This document shows, one piece after another, positions 7,494 to 17,209 of a stretch of 64,000 bases of DNA (positions are counted from its first letter, which is position 1; each line of letters starts with the position of its first letter). A program made the translations under genes and the position numbers. The stretch comes from Stygiobacter sp. RIFOXYC2_FULL_38_25 (GTDB lineage Bacteria > Bacteroidota > Ignavibacteria > Ignavibacteriales > Melioribacteraceae): positions 186,001-250,000 of the forward strand of contig MHAZ01000021.1 of NCBI GenBank assembly GCA_001803165.1, given 5' to 3'. The notes below the pieces were generated by a model. The model was not told the DNA's origin and did no database searches. It saw nothing but the letters and a program-made list of their open reading frames with translations.

Positions 7494-10400
7494 TTTATTC
7501 CTTTCATAATTTCTTCTATAGCTTTATCAAGCTGCGGATCTTTTTTCTCAAACCTATCTTTGAAAGTAGTCTTAACGTAAATATCGGGTTTAACACCTTC
7601 AGCTTCCAAATCTTTTCCATCAAGCGTAAAGCAGCCCCAAGAAGGAAGCCGGTAGAAAGAACCATCAACAAGACTTTTGCCGGATGTGAAGATAATCCAT
7701 CTGTAGCTTTCTGTTCCAATAATTTTGCCGAGTCCAAGCTGCTTAAATCCTTGCGAAGTCATCTCGGCATCGCTAAGTGTTTGTTCATTGATAAGAATTA
7801 CAATTGGTTTTGCTGCCGGCGCAAAGTTAGGCTGTATTGTTAGTGCGCCGCTTCTGTATTTCCACTGCAAATAAGGTCTCTGAGATAAAAATTGCAAAAC
7901 CGCGTCGTGAACATTGCCGCCGGTGTTGAAGCGAAGATCGTAAATCAATCCTTCTTTGTAGTGAAACTCGTTTGTCATCTCTATCAAAAAGTTTTCAAGT
8001 TCACCGTCGCCCATATTTTTCATGTGTACGTATGCAATCTTGTTTTTCGATTTATCATCAACATACTTTTGATTCTGCTCGACCCATTCATCATACAAAT
8101 TGGTTTTAAGTTCGCCATAGCTTTGCGGATGAAGCTTCACGTTAACATTTTCACTTCCACGTTTGAATCCAAGCGTAATTTCTTCCGGCTGTGATGTAGT
8201 TAAAAAATATTTATCCCGGTTAGCGTCTTTATCAATTGCGATTCCGTTAATTGAAACAAGCTCGTCGCCCGGAAGAATTGCATTACCCTTCTTCCACGCG
8301 GCAGAGTTTTTAAGAATTGATTTTACTTTGTATGGATTCTCATTTTCAAAAACAATTCCGGTTTCCATTGATTCTGTCTTGTAGAAAACTTTTTCTTCAT
8401 CGCCATTGGAGTTGAAGCCGAGATGAGATGAATTAAGCTCGCCGAGCATATCGTTTAGCAGCAAGCGCAAGTTGGCGCGCGACTTTACATAAGGTAAAAA
8501 TGCTGAGTAATATTTCCCGAGCTTATTCCAGTCGGCTCCGTGGAATTTTTCATCGTAAAAATTCTCATCTAGATTAGCCCATGTTTCATAAAACATCTGG
8601 CTGAATTCCGCGGAAAGATTTCTGGTGAATTTTGCTTCGGTTTCTACGGCGGTAAGTTTGCTGCCGGCAAAATCAATTTTGTAAATCTTGTTTCCGGAAA
8701 GCAAATAATAATTGTCTTTGCCTTTAGTAATTTGATAACCGCTTACTTTAGCTCCTTCAAATTTTTTAGTTTCCGGTTTATCGAATGGCTTTAGAATCAT
8801 TTGGTAAAGATTGGTGCCCTCACCTTCATGATTAGAAGTAAAGAGCAGTCTTGTCTCATCACCTTTTTGATAAATATACGGCTGACCTTGAGTTCCGCTA
8901 AGTTTTACAATGCTTTCCCATCTGTCCTTCAATCCGGCAAAATCAATTTCCACTTTTACTTTGGAGGAATCTTTCTTTTCGGGTAAAAACAATTTTTCGA
9001 AACGGTCGGACTTAAATTCTTTATCAATCGGCTGAAGTGCTATTCTGTAAATATCATCGTTTCTTGTACCACGGGGATAGCTTGGAGTTAATCTATCTGT
9101 CGAGAAATAAATGTATTTGCCATCCGGCGACCATGTTGGCGAGCTTTCCGAAACTCCCGTCTTAGTAATCTCGTTAGATTTTTCAGTTTTGAAATCGTAA
9201 GCGAAAATATCCGACTCAAAATTTCTCTGTGCGGTGTATGCTAAAAATCTATCGTCGGGAGAAAAGCTTGGATCACCCGGATTGAGAGCCCAGAATTCAT
9301 CTTTCACTATTGTTTTTGATTCCAGCGATTTTGAATCGAGAACACGCAGCTCGTTTCTTCCGCTAAAGTAGGCAACCTTACTTCTGTCGTTGCTAATTAC
9401 AATTGATTGATTGTTCTGCTCATCTTTTGTCAGCTGTTTCTTTTCACCTTTACCGTCGGCCTTAATTGTAAATAGATTTAACCAGCCATTAACAGTTTGA
9501 TTAAAAATTATTGTGTCATTATTCATCCAAAGGACTTCAACTATCCGTTCTGCCGGATTAGCGCTAATCTGCTTTACAAACTTTCCTTCAACATCCGAAA
9601 CGAAAAGTTCGCCGCGGGAAACAAATACAAACTTCTTTCCATCCGGCGAAGCTGAGAAGTTTGTAACAGCGCCTTTGGTGTTATACTCTTGCGAGTTTGT
9701 TAATTTATAATTGCTTATCAGAGCAACCGGAACCTTCTCCGCTTTGCCGGATTTTGCATCATAAACAAAAAGCTGGTAATCTTTTTCGAAAACAACTTTC
9801 TCTCCGTTCGCACTAACTTTTGGTTTCTTAATCGAAGCATCAAATTTTGTGAGTTGTTTCTTCTTTCCATTTTCAAACGTGTAGAGATTATACTCGTCGT
9901 TTCCTTCATCGCTGGCAAAATAAATTTTACCATTCTTATCTATCGTTTGCCAAAAATCTTTACCGCGGTAATCCGTAAGCAGTTTGTATTCTTTTGTCGC
10001 CGGATTGTAAAACTTTACATCCGGATTGAAATCGCCTTTATAGCGCTTTCTGTTTGCCTGGCTCCAGCTTTCCCAGGTATCATTAAAATAATATCCTTTA
10101 CTGATTGGGTCTTCTACCAAATTGTGAGGCCAGTTAAAGAAGTTATCGAACAAGCGCACCGGCGTTTCACCATTTAACGACACTTTGAAAGCTGTTACTG
10201 AGTTAAATCTATCTGAAGCGAAGTAAACATATTTTGAATCCCAAGACCATGATTCAACTAAATCGTTACTGCTGTGAAAAGTTAGCTGCTTAATCGCTCC
10301 GCCTTCAACGGGAATTACATAAACATTGTTGTTTCCATCTTGATTGCTGGTGAAAGCAATCCATTTACCATCCGGCGAATAAACCGGGCGGGTTTCATTT

Positions 10401-10585
10401 CCATCCATTGCTGTTAAACGTAACGCGTTTCCGCCATTAACATTAACCGTCCACAAATCACCTTCGTAAGAAAAAACAATCGTTTTGGAATCGGGCGAAA
10501 GAGCCGGATCGCTTAAAAAGTATTCTTGATTCTGTGCGTTCAGTTGTAAAAACAATGCGAAGATTAAAAGTAGGACTTTTTTCAT
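7490..10585 (-). CDS. Secreted tricorn-like S41 protease
   Basis: A 1031-residue exported protease. A signal peptide (MKKVLLLIFALFLQLNAQ) is followed by WD40-like beta-propeller repeats carrying SPDGKWIAFTS- or SPDGKYIYFST-type motifs over roughly residues 25-640, then a helical region, a PDZ domain (about 760-860) and the S41 core. Tricorn catalytic elements are visible: LNSSHLGFN (Ser-His), TLSDAEMTSQGF (nucleophile Ser-Asp) and LEAEGVKPD near the C-terminus. It probably trims peptides in the periplasm. It is first in a two-gene unit with the DinB gene and diverges from the zinc-ribbon gene at 10690. Confidence 0.93.
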   Translation of the reverse strand: MKKVLLLIFALFLQLNAQNQEYFLSDPALSPDSKTIVFSYEGDLWTVNVNGGNALRLTAMDGNETRPVYSPDGKWIAFTSNQDGNNNVYVIPVEGGAIKQLTFHSSNDLVESWSWDSKYVYFASDRFNSVTAFKVSLNGETPVRLFDNFFNWPHNLVEDPISKGYYFNDTWESWSQANRKRYKGDFNPDVKFYNPATKEYKLLTDYRGKDFWQTIDKNGKIYFASDEGNDEYNLYTFENGKKKQLTKFDASIKKPKVSANGEKVVFEKDYQLFVYDAKSGKAEKVPVALISNYKLTNSQEYNTKGAVTNFSASPDGKKFVFVSRGELFVSDVEGKFVKQISANPAERIVEVLWMNNDTIIFNQTVNGWLNLFTIKADGKGEKKQLTKDEQNNQSIVISNDRSKVAYFSGRNELRVLDSKSLESKTIVKDEFWALNPGDPSFSPDDRFLAYTAQRNFESDIFAYDFKTEKSNEITKTGVSESSPTWSPDGKYIYFSTDRLTPSYPRGTRNDDIYRIALQPIDKEFKSDRFEKLFLPEKKDSSKVKVEIDFAGLKDRWESIVKLSGTQGQPYIYQKGDETRLLFTSNHEGEGTNLYQMILKPFDKPETKKFEGAKVSGYQITKGKDNYYLLSGNKIYKIDFAGSKLTAVETEAKFTRNLSAEFSQMFYETWANLDENFYDEKFHGADWNKLGKYYSAFLPYVKSRANLRLLLNDMLGELNSSHLGFNSNGDEEKVFYKTESMETGIVFENENPYKVKSILKNSAAWKKGNAILPGDELVSINGIAIDKDANRDKYFLTTSQPEEITLGFKRGSENVNVKLHPQSYGELKTNLYDEWVEQNQKYVDDKSKNKIAYVHMKNMGDGELENFLIEMTNEFHYKEGLIYDLRFNTGGNVHDAVLQFLSQRPYLQWKYRSGALTIQPNFAPAAKPIVILINEQTLSDAEMTSQGFKQLGLGKIIGTESYRWIIFTSGKSLVDGSFYRLPSWGCFTLDGKDLEAEGVKPDIYVKTTFKDRFEKKDPQLDKAIEEIMKGIK

Positions 10586-10689
10586 GTGACGCCTTCGGTT
10601 TTGATTTTATGGGACGGAATCTATCTTATTTCTACCAATTAAGAAATGGGAAATTCTTTGTAATTTTTCGGTAACAAATTATTGAATAG

Positions 10690-10914
10690 ATGGAAAACCC
10701 AAACAACTTCTCAAAACCGGCCTGTTCTTGCGGGTACGATAAATCAAATCTTAAAGTTCAGCACAAATGCGAGTATTCCGGTTTCGGACAAGTTTTATAT
10801 TGGATTGGAATAAGCGCGGTTCCGGTTCGCGTTAATTTTGTATGTACAGTTTGCAACGAGGCAATCGAATCTACAGATGATCCAAACATTTTGAAACAAT
10901 ACGTTGGACGATAG
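10690..10914 (+). CDS. Small Cys-rich hypothetical protein (zinc-ribbon-like)
   Basis: A 74-residue protein of unknown function. Cysteines at 12, 14, 27, 52 and 55 (ACSCGYDKSN, HKCEY, VCTVCNEA) suggest a zinc ribbon around a central hydrophobic hairpin (FGQVLYWIGISAVPVRVNF). There is no signal peptide. It lies between the divergent tricorn-like gene and the downstream M24 peptidase gene, 45 bases from the latter and on the same strand. I do not recognise a named family. Confidence 0.6.
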   Translation: MENPNNFSKPACSCGYDKSNLKVQHKCEYSGFGQVLYWIGISAVPVRVNFVCTVCNEAIESTDDPNILKQYVGR

Positions 10915-10959
10915 TAAACTAAAAATAAATCATAAGCGTAACTTCAGCTCGGAGGATGC

Positions 10960-12150
10960 ATGTCCAAACAAATGATTCTCGAAAAGATTGAACAAGCCGT
11001 ACAAATCTTGAATGAAAAAAATATTGATATGTGGATGATTTACGTCCGCGAAACCGGAAACATGAAAGACCCAATGATGGATATGATGGTTGGTACCGGA
11101 GCTACGTGGCAATCCGCATTCATTATTACCAAAAGCGGAAACACTCACGCTGTTATCGGTTCGCTTGAATTTGAAAACATGAAAACTGTTGGAATATATA
11201 AAAACATTCATCCTTACTTGAAATTTGTGAAAGATGATTTGCTAAAAGTGCTGGATATGTACAAGCCGAAAAAAATTGCTATCAACTTTTCCCGTAACTC
11301 AACACTTGCAGATGGTCTCCCTCACGGATTATATCTTGAGCTAATTGATCACTTAAAAGATACACCTTATGTAAACGCTCTTGTTTCATCCGAAGAAATT
11401 ATTGCTGCGTTAAAAGGAAGAAAATCTGCAAGCGAACTTGCCAACATGAAAGAAGCAATTAACGAGACTCTTAAAATCTTTGGCGAAGTAACTAAGTTTC
11501 TTAAAGCAGGTGTAACGGAAAAACAAGTAGCGGATTTTGTTCTCGATCTTGTTAAGCAGCGTGGCTTTGAAACCGCTTGGGATGTTGAACATTGTCCGGC
11601 GGTTTTTTCCGGTCCGGATACAGCTGGCGCGCATTCCGGTCCAACTAATCGGGTTGTTCAACACGGACACGTTGTTAATATGGATTTTGGCGTTAAGATT
11701 AACGGCTATTGCGCCGATCTACAACGCACTTGGTACATTTGCTATCCGCACGAAGAGAAAGCCCCAATGGAAGTTCAGCGTGGCTTCGATGTAATTGTTG
11801 AATCAATTTCTAAAGCTGCTGCCGAATTAAAACCGGGCAAGCAAGGCTGGGAAATTGATCAGATTGCACGCCACTACATTCAAATAAAAGGTTACGATGA
11901 ATTCCCGCACGGACTGGGACATCAAGTTGGAAGATTCGCTCATGATGGCGGATGCTTGCTTTGTCCAAAATGGGAACGATACAACAACTTACCTTATCTC
12001 ACAGTTGAGGAAGGAAATATTTTTACGCTTGAGCCTCGCCTAACTGTTAAGGATTTTGGAATTGCCACTGTTGAAGAAGAAGTTTTGGTAACTAAAGATG
12101 GATGTGAGTTCCTCTCGGAAAGACAGAAAGAACTTTATTTGATTAAATAG
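10960..12150 (+). CDS. M24-family metallopeptidase (Xaa-Pro aminopeptidase/prolidase-like)
   Basis: A 396-residue cytoplasmic pita-bread peptidase with an N-terminal creatinase-like domain. The dinuclear metal ligands are all present: two Asp in VNMDFGVKINGYCADLQRTW (about residues 240-253), His in FPHGLGHQVG (about 316), Glu in FTLEPRL (about 356) and Glu in VEEEVLV (about 371). It should remove or split N-terminal X-Pro from peptides. A good Shine-Dalgarno (GGAGG at 10951-10955) precedes the ATG. It converges on the alpha-amylase gene across a palindromic repeat element. Confidence 0.92.
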   Translation: MSKQMILEKIEQAVQILNEKNIDMWMIYVRETGNMKDPMMDMMVGTGATWQSAFIITKSGNTHAVIGSLEFENMKTVGIYKNIHPYLKFVKDDLLKVLDMYKPKKIAINFSRNSTLADGLPHGLYLELIDHLKDTPYVNALVSSEEIIAALKGRKSASELANMKEAINETLKIFGEVTKFLKAGVTEKQVADFVLDLVKQRGFETAWDVEHCPAVFSGPDTAGAHSGPTNRVVQHGHVVNMDFGVKINGYCADLQRTWYICYPHEEKAPMEVQRGFDVIVESISKAAAELKPGKQGWEIDQIARHYIQIKGYDEFPHGLGHQVGRFAHDGGCLLCPKWERYNNLPYLTVEEGNIFTLEPRLTVKDFGIATVEEEVLVTKDGCEFLSERQKELYLIK

Positions 12151-12170
12151 AAGAAGTGTATTTGCAAATG

Positions 12171-12310
12171 AAAAGAGGCTGTCTCAAAAGCTATTTTCAG
12201 AGTCACACTGAAGTCCGTCAGCTGACGGATCGAAGTGTGAGTTAAGCAAAAATTCTCATTTCTCGACTACGCTCGAAATGACTTTTTCACCTTTTGAGAT
12301 AACCTCTTTT
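12171..12310. repeat. MITE-like palindromic element, copy 1 of the convergent-gene repeat family
   Basis: A 140-bp element bounded by 20-bp terminal inverted repeats, AAAAGAGGCTGTCTCAAAAG (12171-12190) and the complement of CTTTTGAGATAACCTCTTTT (12291-12310), matching at 18 of 20 positions. Inside are a GTCACACT...AGTGTGA hairpin with an inner TCCGTC-AGCT-GACGGA stem and a CATTTCTCGAC...GCTCGAAATG palindrome. It fills the gap between the convergent M24 and amylase genes and is related to copies at 29206, 53338 and 62658. Confidence 0.85.
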
Positions 12311-12315
12311 TACTA

Positions 12316-14697
12316 TTACTGCAGCTTAATAAACCTGTAACTAGTCGAATTCATTTCAAGCGATATAACGTTTTCGGCAACACCAATTTTTGTATTCGTT
12401 TTCAAATCAACCACTTCACTGATTTTATAATTAGCTGGAAGAGTTAAACTAACTTTAACCGGTTCATCAGATTTGTTAAGCACAACTAGAATTCTTTCGT
12501 TAAAATCTGAGCGGATGAAAGCGTAAATATTTGCATCGGCTTGCAGAGTTAAGAAATCTCCACTGCTTAATGCAGTATGATTTTTTCGAATATTTATTAT
12601 TTGTCTAACATCATTAAGCATTTGTTTTTCATCTTTGGTTAATTCATTATTAAAGCGCATCATTCTTCTGTTATCCGGATCAGAAGCGCCGGTCATTCCA
12701 AACTCGCTACCATAATAAATTACCGGCAAACCGGGAATCGCATTCATGTAAGCGTAATAGAGTTTAGCTTTGTTATAATTTTTCGGGTTATCAACTTTTG
12801 GCGGATTGTTCCACCCTTCTTCAATTGCGCTCCACTGGGATGCTTCCAAATCGCCATCGGCAAAAGCCATAAAGCGGTTCTTGTCGTGGCTATCCATAAT
12901 GTTGCCCATTAAATTATTTTCGCCGTAAACCATAAATGATTTTTTCATCTCGGCATCAAGAGAGCTGAAGGATGCTTTCTTATCTAAAAATGTTGGAAGC
13001 GCCGCATCATAAAGATTAAAATTGAACTGCGCTGAAAGCTGACCGTTATTAACGTAAGAACTTATTAGCTCGTAGCTGCCGAAAGTTTCGCCAATCTGAT
13101 AAACAGAAACTTTTCTGGGAATTTCAATCTCGGTTTTAATTTTGCGCGTGAGCGTGCGCCAAAAATCATTCGAGATATGTTTTACGGCGTCTTGTCTAAA
13201 TCCATCTGCGCCCGTTTGTTTAAGCCACCAAATTGCGTTATCGGCTTGGTAGTTTATAATTTCTTTCGATCCTACAAAATTGAATTTAGGAAGATATGGT
13301 TCGAACCAGGTTGTTAAGCGGTATTCATCCCACAAGCGCAAATTTTTTCTTCCGTCCGGCAAATTAAGTTCGCCAAACCATTCCGGATGCTGCTTAAACA
13401 AAGGATGAGTTATGTGAATATGATTCGCTACAATATCCAAAAGAATTTTGATGCCGTGTTTATGCGCTGTGACAACAATCTCTTTCAGCTTTTTCATCGT
13501 TCCAAATTTTTCTTCCACACCGAAAGAGTTTACCGGCCAGTAGCCATGATAGCCGCTGTACCATCTGTGCGGCGCCGGAGATTCTTTGTAAGCTGTGTTT
13601 GGATTATCGTAAACCGGAGAAATCCAAATTGTGTTTATACCAAGCGAATCAAAGTATCCTTCATTCAGCTTGTTTATAATTCCTTGAAAGTCTCCGCCGA
13701 TGTAATTTGCTTTATCGAACAAGGAATCTTGCACAATAGGTTTGTTGAGAGATTTGTCGCTATCGCTGAATCTATCAATCATCAAAGAATAAATAATGCT
13801 GTTGTTCCAGCTTGCGTTATTCGGCTCAGTTGTTCCGTTCTTAAGAAACACAGATTGAATGTTTGTCGCTCTTCCATTTTTGGTAACCGCAACACGCAGA
13901 AGGTTATTTCCTTTTAATTCCTTACGCGGAATTGCAATTTCAATTTTGCCGCCGCTTATGGAAATGTTCTTTTCATTTACCTTTTGATTATCAAGCAGCG
14001 CAATTATGTTTGAGGCTGATACATCATTTCCTTCTTTTTCATTTTCGTAGTAGAAGCTAAACTTGCTTGTTGAAGAAGTAATTTCTTTTCCCTCTTTGTG
14101 AAGAAACAGTTTGCCAAGATTTGGTTCTGTTACGAAGAAGAGTGAATTAAAATCTCCCATGCCGTTTGGCTTTTTATCAGGATTGTTTGGGTCAACAATT
14201 TCTTCTCCGTCTCCAAAAAATTTGTATTCATATCTGCCCGGTTCTAACGCGACTTCGGCTTCAAAAACGCCATCACCATTTTCATCTTTCATTGGCAAGT
14301 TGCCGCGGTCCCAGCCGTTAAAACTTCCAAATAGAGTTAACTTCTTATACTGCTTCGTTGGCTTGAATGAAAACTTAAACTTCGGCTGAACACTTGACCG
14401 CACTGGAATAGAGTAAGTTTGTTTGCCGAGCTTGAAATCCACCAAAGTGATTCCGGAGAAATTCATATTAGGTGTGAAGTGCACTACTCCAGATTTTTTA
14501 TCATACTTAACTTTTACATCATTGTTTGGGCGGAATGTAGCTTCGTAATTTTTGCTGAAGAACATATCGCTGATGAGCATAGAATCCGGCTTGCCGGCAA
14601 TTAAGTTTACCGGTTTTATAATGTCTGTAATTTTTGATTGAGCGTTTATTAAACAGGAAATCGAAACAAAAACCAAAAGCAGCGCGCGCTTCCGCAT
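12316..14697 (-). CDS. Secreted GH13 alpha-amylase-family glycoside hydrolase
   Basis: A 793-residue exported enzyme acting on alpha-glucans. A signal peptide (MRKRALLLVFVSISCLINAQ) fixes the ATG at 14697; a start nine codons earlier would disrupt it. Residues about 105-190 form a CBM48/glycogen-binding-like Ig domain (KLTLFGSFNGWDRGNLPMKD). The GH13 barrel shows region I DIVANHIH (about 422), the nucleophile Asp in GFRQDAVKH (about 501), the acid Glu in QIGETFGS (about 535) and the third acid in MDSHDKNR (about 604), followed by a C-terminal beta domain. Layout resembles neopullulanase/cyclomaltodextrinase relatives. Exact specificity is open. Confidence 0.93.
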   Translation of the reverse strand: MRKRALLLVFVSISCLINAQSKITDIIKPVNLIAGKPDSMLISDMFFSKNYEATFRPNNDVKVKYDKKSGVVHFTPNMNFSGITLVDFKLGKQTYSIPVRSSVQPKFKFSFKPTKQYKKLTLFGSFNGWDRGNLPMKDENGDGVFEAEVALEPGRYEYKFFGDGEEIVDPNNPDKKPNGMGDFNSLFFVTEPNLGKLFLHKEGKEITSSTSKFSFYYENEKEGNDVSASNIIALLDNQKVNEKNISISGGKIEIAIPRKELKGNNLLRVAVTKNGRATNIQSVFLKNGTTEPNNASWNNSIIYSLMIDRFSDSDKSLNKPIVQDSLFDKANYIGGDFQGIINKLNEGYFDSLGINTIWISPVYDNPNTAYKESPAPHRWYSGYHGYWPVNSFGVEEKFGTMKKLKEIVVTAHKHGIKILLDIVANHIHITHPLFKQHPEWFGELNLPDGRKNLRLWDEYRLTTWFEPYLPKFNFVGSKEIINYQADNAIWWLKQTGADGFRQDAVKHISNDFWRTLTRKIKTEIEIPRKVSVYQIGETFGSYELISSYVNNGQLSAQFNFNLYDAALPTFLDKKASFSSLDAEMKKSFMVYGENNLMGNIMDSHDKNRFMAFADGDLEASQWSAIEEGWNNPPKVDNPKNYNKAKLYYAYMNAIPGLPVIYYGSEFGMTGASDPDNRRMMRFNNELTKDEKQMLNDVRQIINIRKNHTALSSGDFLTLQADANIYAFIRSDFNERILVVLNKSDEPVKVSLTLPANYKISEVVDLKTNTKIGVAENVISLEMNSTSYRFIKLQ

Positions 14698-14783
14698 TAA
14701 TATCTCCAAAATTTGATGGGGCAAAATAATTAATTCTGCTTGTATAAGCGTAAGGATATAGTTTGTTAAACGGTTTTTCTTTT

Positions 14784-14802
14784 GTCATGCTAGGACCATG
14801 AC
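14784..14802. repeat. Single GTCATnnTAGGACCATGAC palindrome
   Basis: A 19-bp imperfect palindrome differing by two bases from the one at 15706-15724, where it forms the second half of a composite repeat. It lies in the short spacer between the amylase start and the lipoprotein gene stop. Confidence 0.6.
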
Positions 14803-14818
14803 GACGGAGGAAATATGT

Positions 14819-15526
14819 TTAATTGCTCTTCCTTTTCAACCTAATCCCATACTTTGTTTCTTTTAAATAGTCTTCTCTAATTATAAACTTCATATTTATT
14901 CCTTTTGTTACTAACGTTTTATATTCAGCTTTACTTAGCATTACAAAAAATGAATTAGCAGAACTATCTTTAATAGGAACAGAATATTTGTAATTATCTT
15001 TAAAGAAGTATAGAGATTTAACTTTATCGACATGCTTATTAATTTTCAAATAAGACTTACTTTGATCAATGTATTTGTAATTTGTTTCTTTAATATTGCT
15101 ACCATCAGGTAAAGGCATATCGGCAATCATTGTGAATTTTTCATTATTTAGGAATAATGAATCATATAATTTATGCCAACTTCCATAACTTTTAAATGTG
15201 CTATCAATTATATCAATTGAAAGCGAATTTGAATTAACCTTTTTCTCTTTTATATTATTCAATATTATGGTTTTAGGAAAAGCTTTTAGATAACTTCGAA
15301 TAAACAATGTGTCTTTAATAGCCCACCATTTACCAAGTGTAACTGGTCCCCAAAATTCTAGATCGTTATAGATTTTAAATTGGAAAGTATTGTTAGTAGT
15401 AAGTGTAAGTCTCCAAATTGGTCCAGTCTGGTCAGCAATAAATTCATATTCACCATATTTTACTTTTTGAGTGCAACCCACTAACACCACTAATAACAAT
15501 AATGCTTTTATTATATTCTTGAACAT
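14819..15526 (-). CDS. Hypothetical lipoprotein
   Basis: A 235-residue protein with an SPII signal (IIKALLLLVVLVGC, lipobox LVGC), so it is likely lipid-anchored in the envelope. The first half (YEFIADQTGPIWRLTLTTNN, then TLGKWWAIKDTLFI) resembles small beta-rich domains that measure a value against a background, but I cannot place it in a family. Base composition is more AT-rich than its neighbours, and it is bracketed by palindromic repeats (14784 and 15583-15738), which suggests an accessory insertion. Confidence 0.65.
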   Translation of the reverse strand: MFKNIIKALLLLVVLVGCTQKVKYGEYEFIADQTGPIWRLTLTTNNTFQFKIYNDLEFWGPVTLGKWWAIKDTLFIRSYLKAFPKTIILNNIKEKKVNSNSLSIDIIDSTFKSYGSWHKLYDSLFLNNEKFTMIADMPLPDGSNIKETNYKYIDQSKSYLKINKHVDKVKSLYFFKDNYKYSVPIKDSSANSFFVMLSKAEYKTLVTKGINMKFIIREDYLKETKYGIRLKRKSN

Positions 15527-15582
15527 ATAAGACCTTGCGACTAAACCTCTGCCGCTATTTTTGTTTTATTGTTTTTTATATG

Positions 15583-15738
15583 CTGTCACGAACCATTCAG
15601 TGACAGTTAATTCTTTTTAGCGTCATGGTGAACAATAACAGCTGGGAAAGCTACATTATCTAAGCTGTCACGGATCATTCCGTGACAGTATATATCTTTT
15701 CTTTCGTCATAGTAGGACCATGACACTGGGAGAATTGA
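15583..15738. repeat. Composite double-hairpin repeat, two tandem copies
   Basis: Unit 1 starts at 15583 with a CTGTCAC...GTGACAG hairpin (15583-15606), a T-rich spacer and GTCATGGTGAAC. Unit 2 starts 82 bases later with a perfect 10-bp-arm hairpin CTGTCACGGA-TCAT-TCCGTGACAG (15665-15688), a T-rich spacer, GTCATAGTAGGACCATGAC (15706-15724) and CTGGGAGAATTG. A degenerate copy lies at 17911-17971 and a half copy at 14784. The roughly 300-base gap 15527-15828 holds no convincing gene besides these repeats. Confidence 0.75.
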
Positions 15739-15828
15739 TAGAGCAACAGTTCCAGAATTTATTTGTGTCCCAGTTGAATTTAACGGTTTGGCAATACATT
15801 GTTATGAGTAGTTTTTATTGTTTGTTTA

Positions 15829-16704
15829 TTAATTTAAAAATTCTTTCAGGTAACTTAAAATTGTTTTCGTTTGCATCATTAGGCTCACGTGTCCTTGTGA
15901 TGGTACAATTGCTAAATGCGATTTTGGCATTGGTTGCAAATCAGCAGAAACGCCGCCACCCAATAATTTATATGTTTTCATCAACTCAACTTTATCAAGT
16001 CCGTCATTGTCGCCTGAAATAATTAATACTGGTGCAGTAATGTTTGCGATATTGGAGTCTCCACAGTTAAATGGCGCTTTGGCAAAATCAAACATCTGTT
16101 TTAAAAACTTTGTCCATTTGGTTTTATCAGGTGCTGTTGCATCGTATGCTGTTTTTATTGGAGTGTTATTAAAAAATTCTGGTTTAAGATCATTAAACCC
16201 AGCGTTTACTATTGGTAGTCTGCCATCAGTTTTGTAAGTAGAAGAAATGATTACTAATTTTCTCAACCGCTTAGGGCTTTGTACAGCAAACTGATATGCC
16301 ACAGAGCCACCCATACTAAACCCTGCTACATCAGCACTGTCAATTTTCAGGTAATCCATCACTTTTTCTACATCAGTTGCTAGAGTAGTAATTGATAATT
16401 CCCTATCCGAAAACGGGGAATGCCCATGCCCCTGCATTTCAATGGCAATTACTTTTCTGGTTTTTGACAGTTCAGGTATCAATTCACCCCAGTTCATCTC
16501 AATGTTGTAAAAAGCACCGTGTAGTAAAATGATAGGATTACCATTACCATATACTTCATAGTAAACTTTAATCCCATTAGCAGGAACATAGCCACTATCA
16601 GTGGGTTTGACTTGTTGCCCGTTCGATTGTAATACTAAACAAAAAAGTAAGAAAACAATTGAAATGGGTCTGAAAAAATTATATTTCACAAATACTTTTT
16701 TCAT
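15829..16704 (-). CDS. Exported alpha/beta hydrolase
   Basis: A 291-residue alpha/beta-hydrolase-fold protein. A signal peptide (ISIVFLLFCLVLQSNGQQ) predicts export. The oxyanion-hole HG is in ILLHGAFYN, the nucleophile elbow is GFSMGGS, the acid is probably Asp in ISGDNDGLD, and the His is in PSQGHVSLM. It resembles esterases and haloperoxidase-like hydrolases; the substrate is unknown. It is last in an apparent ArsR-SRPBCC-hydrolase operon, 8 bases after the SRPBCC gene. Confidence 0.88.
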   Translation of the reverse strand: MKKVFVKYNFFRPISIVFLLFCLVLQSNGQQVKPTDSGYVPANGIKVYYEVYGNGNPIILLHGAFYNIEMNWGELIPELSKTRKVIAIEMQGHGHSPFSDRELSITTLATDVEKVMDYLKIDSADVAGFSMGGSVAYQFAVQSPKRLRKLVIISSTYKTDGRLPIVNAGFNDLKPEFFNNTPIKTAYDATAPDKTKWTKFLKQMFDFAKAPFNCGDSNIANITAPVLIISGDNDGLDKVELMKTYKLLGGGVSADLQPMPKSHLAIVPSQGHVSLMMQTKTILSYLKEFLN

Positions 16705-16712
16705 AAATACCT

Positions 16713-17207
16713 TTATTTTATAGTTGATAGTACATTTTCCAATCCGTTTAATGTCATTGTAAAGCCCTCTTTGAAGCCCATTTCAATCATTTTTTCCATT
16801 CGTTCAAGAGATTCGTTATAAATATTAATTGTAACGGTTGCGTTTCCGTTTTGTTCATTAAAAGTTATATCCCAGTCAGAGCCAGTCGGGTCTGGATTTT
16901 CGTCTTTATCTGCAAAAACATTAAAAAAACTAAAATTAGTTTTGGGATTTATGGAAGTATATTTTTGAATTGCCCAGCGTTCGTATCCTTCCGGGCTGAC
17001 CATTGCATAAAATCTTCTTCCGCCAACTTCAAAATTCATCACTTTTGTCTTTGACGCAAACGGTTTTGGCGCCCACCATTGGTCAAGCAGTTCCGGTTTC
17101 GTCCACGCATCCCACACCAAATTCAATGGTGCGTCAAATTCGCGTTTTATGATTAGCGTTTTGTTGTTTTTATCAACAACAAAGTCAAACAGCAGATTTG
17201 TGCTCAT
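16713..17207 (-). CDS. SRPBCC (AHSA1/START-like) domain protein
   Basis: A 164-residue cytoplasmic protein with the Bet v1-like hydrophobic-pocket fold: [20 protein letters not shown], then [26 protein letters not shown] and the C-terminal [17 protein letters not shown]. The AHSA1 branch is very often encoded next to ArsR-type regulators, as here (2 bases after the ArsR stop). It probably binds a small ligand; the ligand is unknown. Confidence 0.9.
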   Translation of the reverse strand: MSTNLLFDFVVDKNNKTLIIKREFDAPLNLVWDAWTKPELLDQWWAPKPFASKTKVMNFEVGGRRFYAMVSPEGYERWAIQKYTSINPKTNFSFFNVFADKDENPDPTGSDWDITFNEQNGNATVTINIYNESLERMEKMIEMGFKEGFTMTLNGLENVLSTIK

Positions 17208-17209
17208 TT

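Noticed and set aside
13387-13917. 176-codon plus-strand frame inside the amylase gene
   Set aside because: Lies opposite the GH13 catalytic regions, which carry all motifs; the reading looks like a shadow of that gene.
15720-16022. 100-codon plus-strand frame opposite the alpha/beta hydrolase
   Set aside because: Begins within the composite repeat and runs antisense to the hydrolase's conserved C-terminal region.
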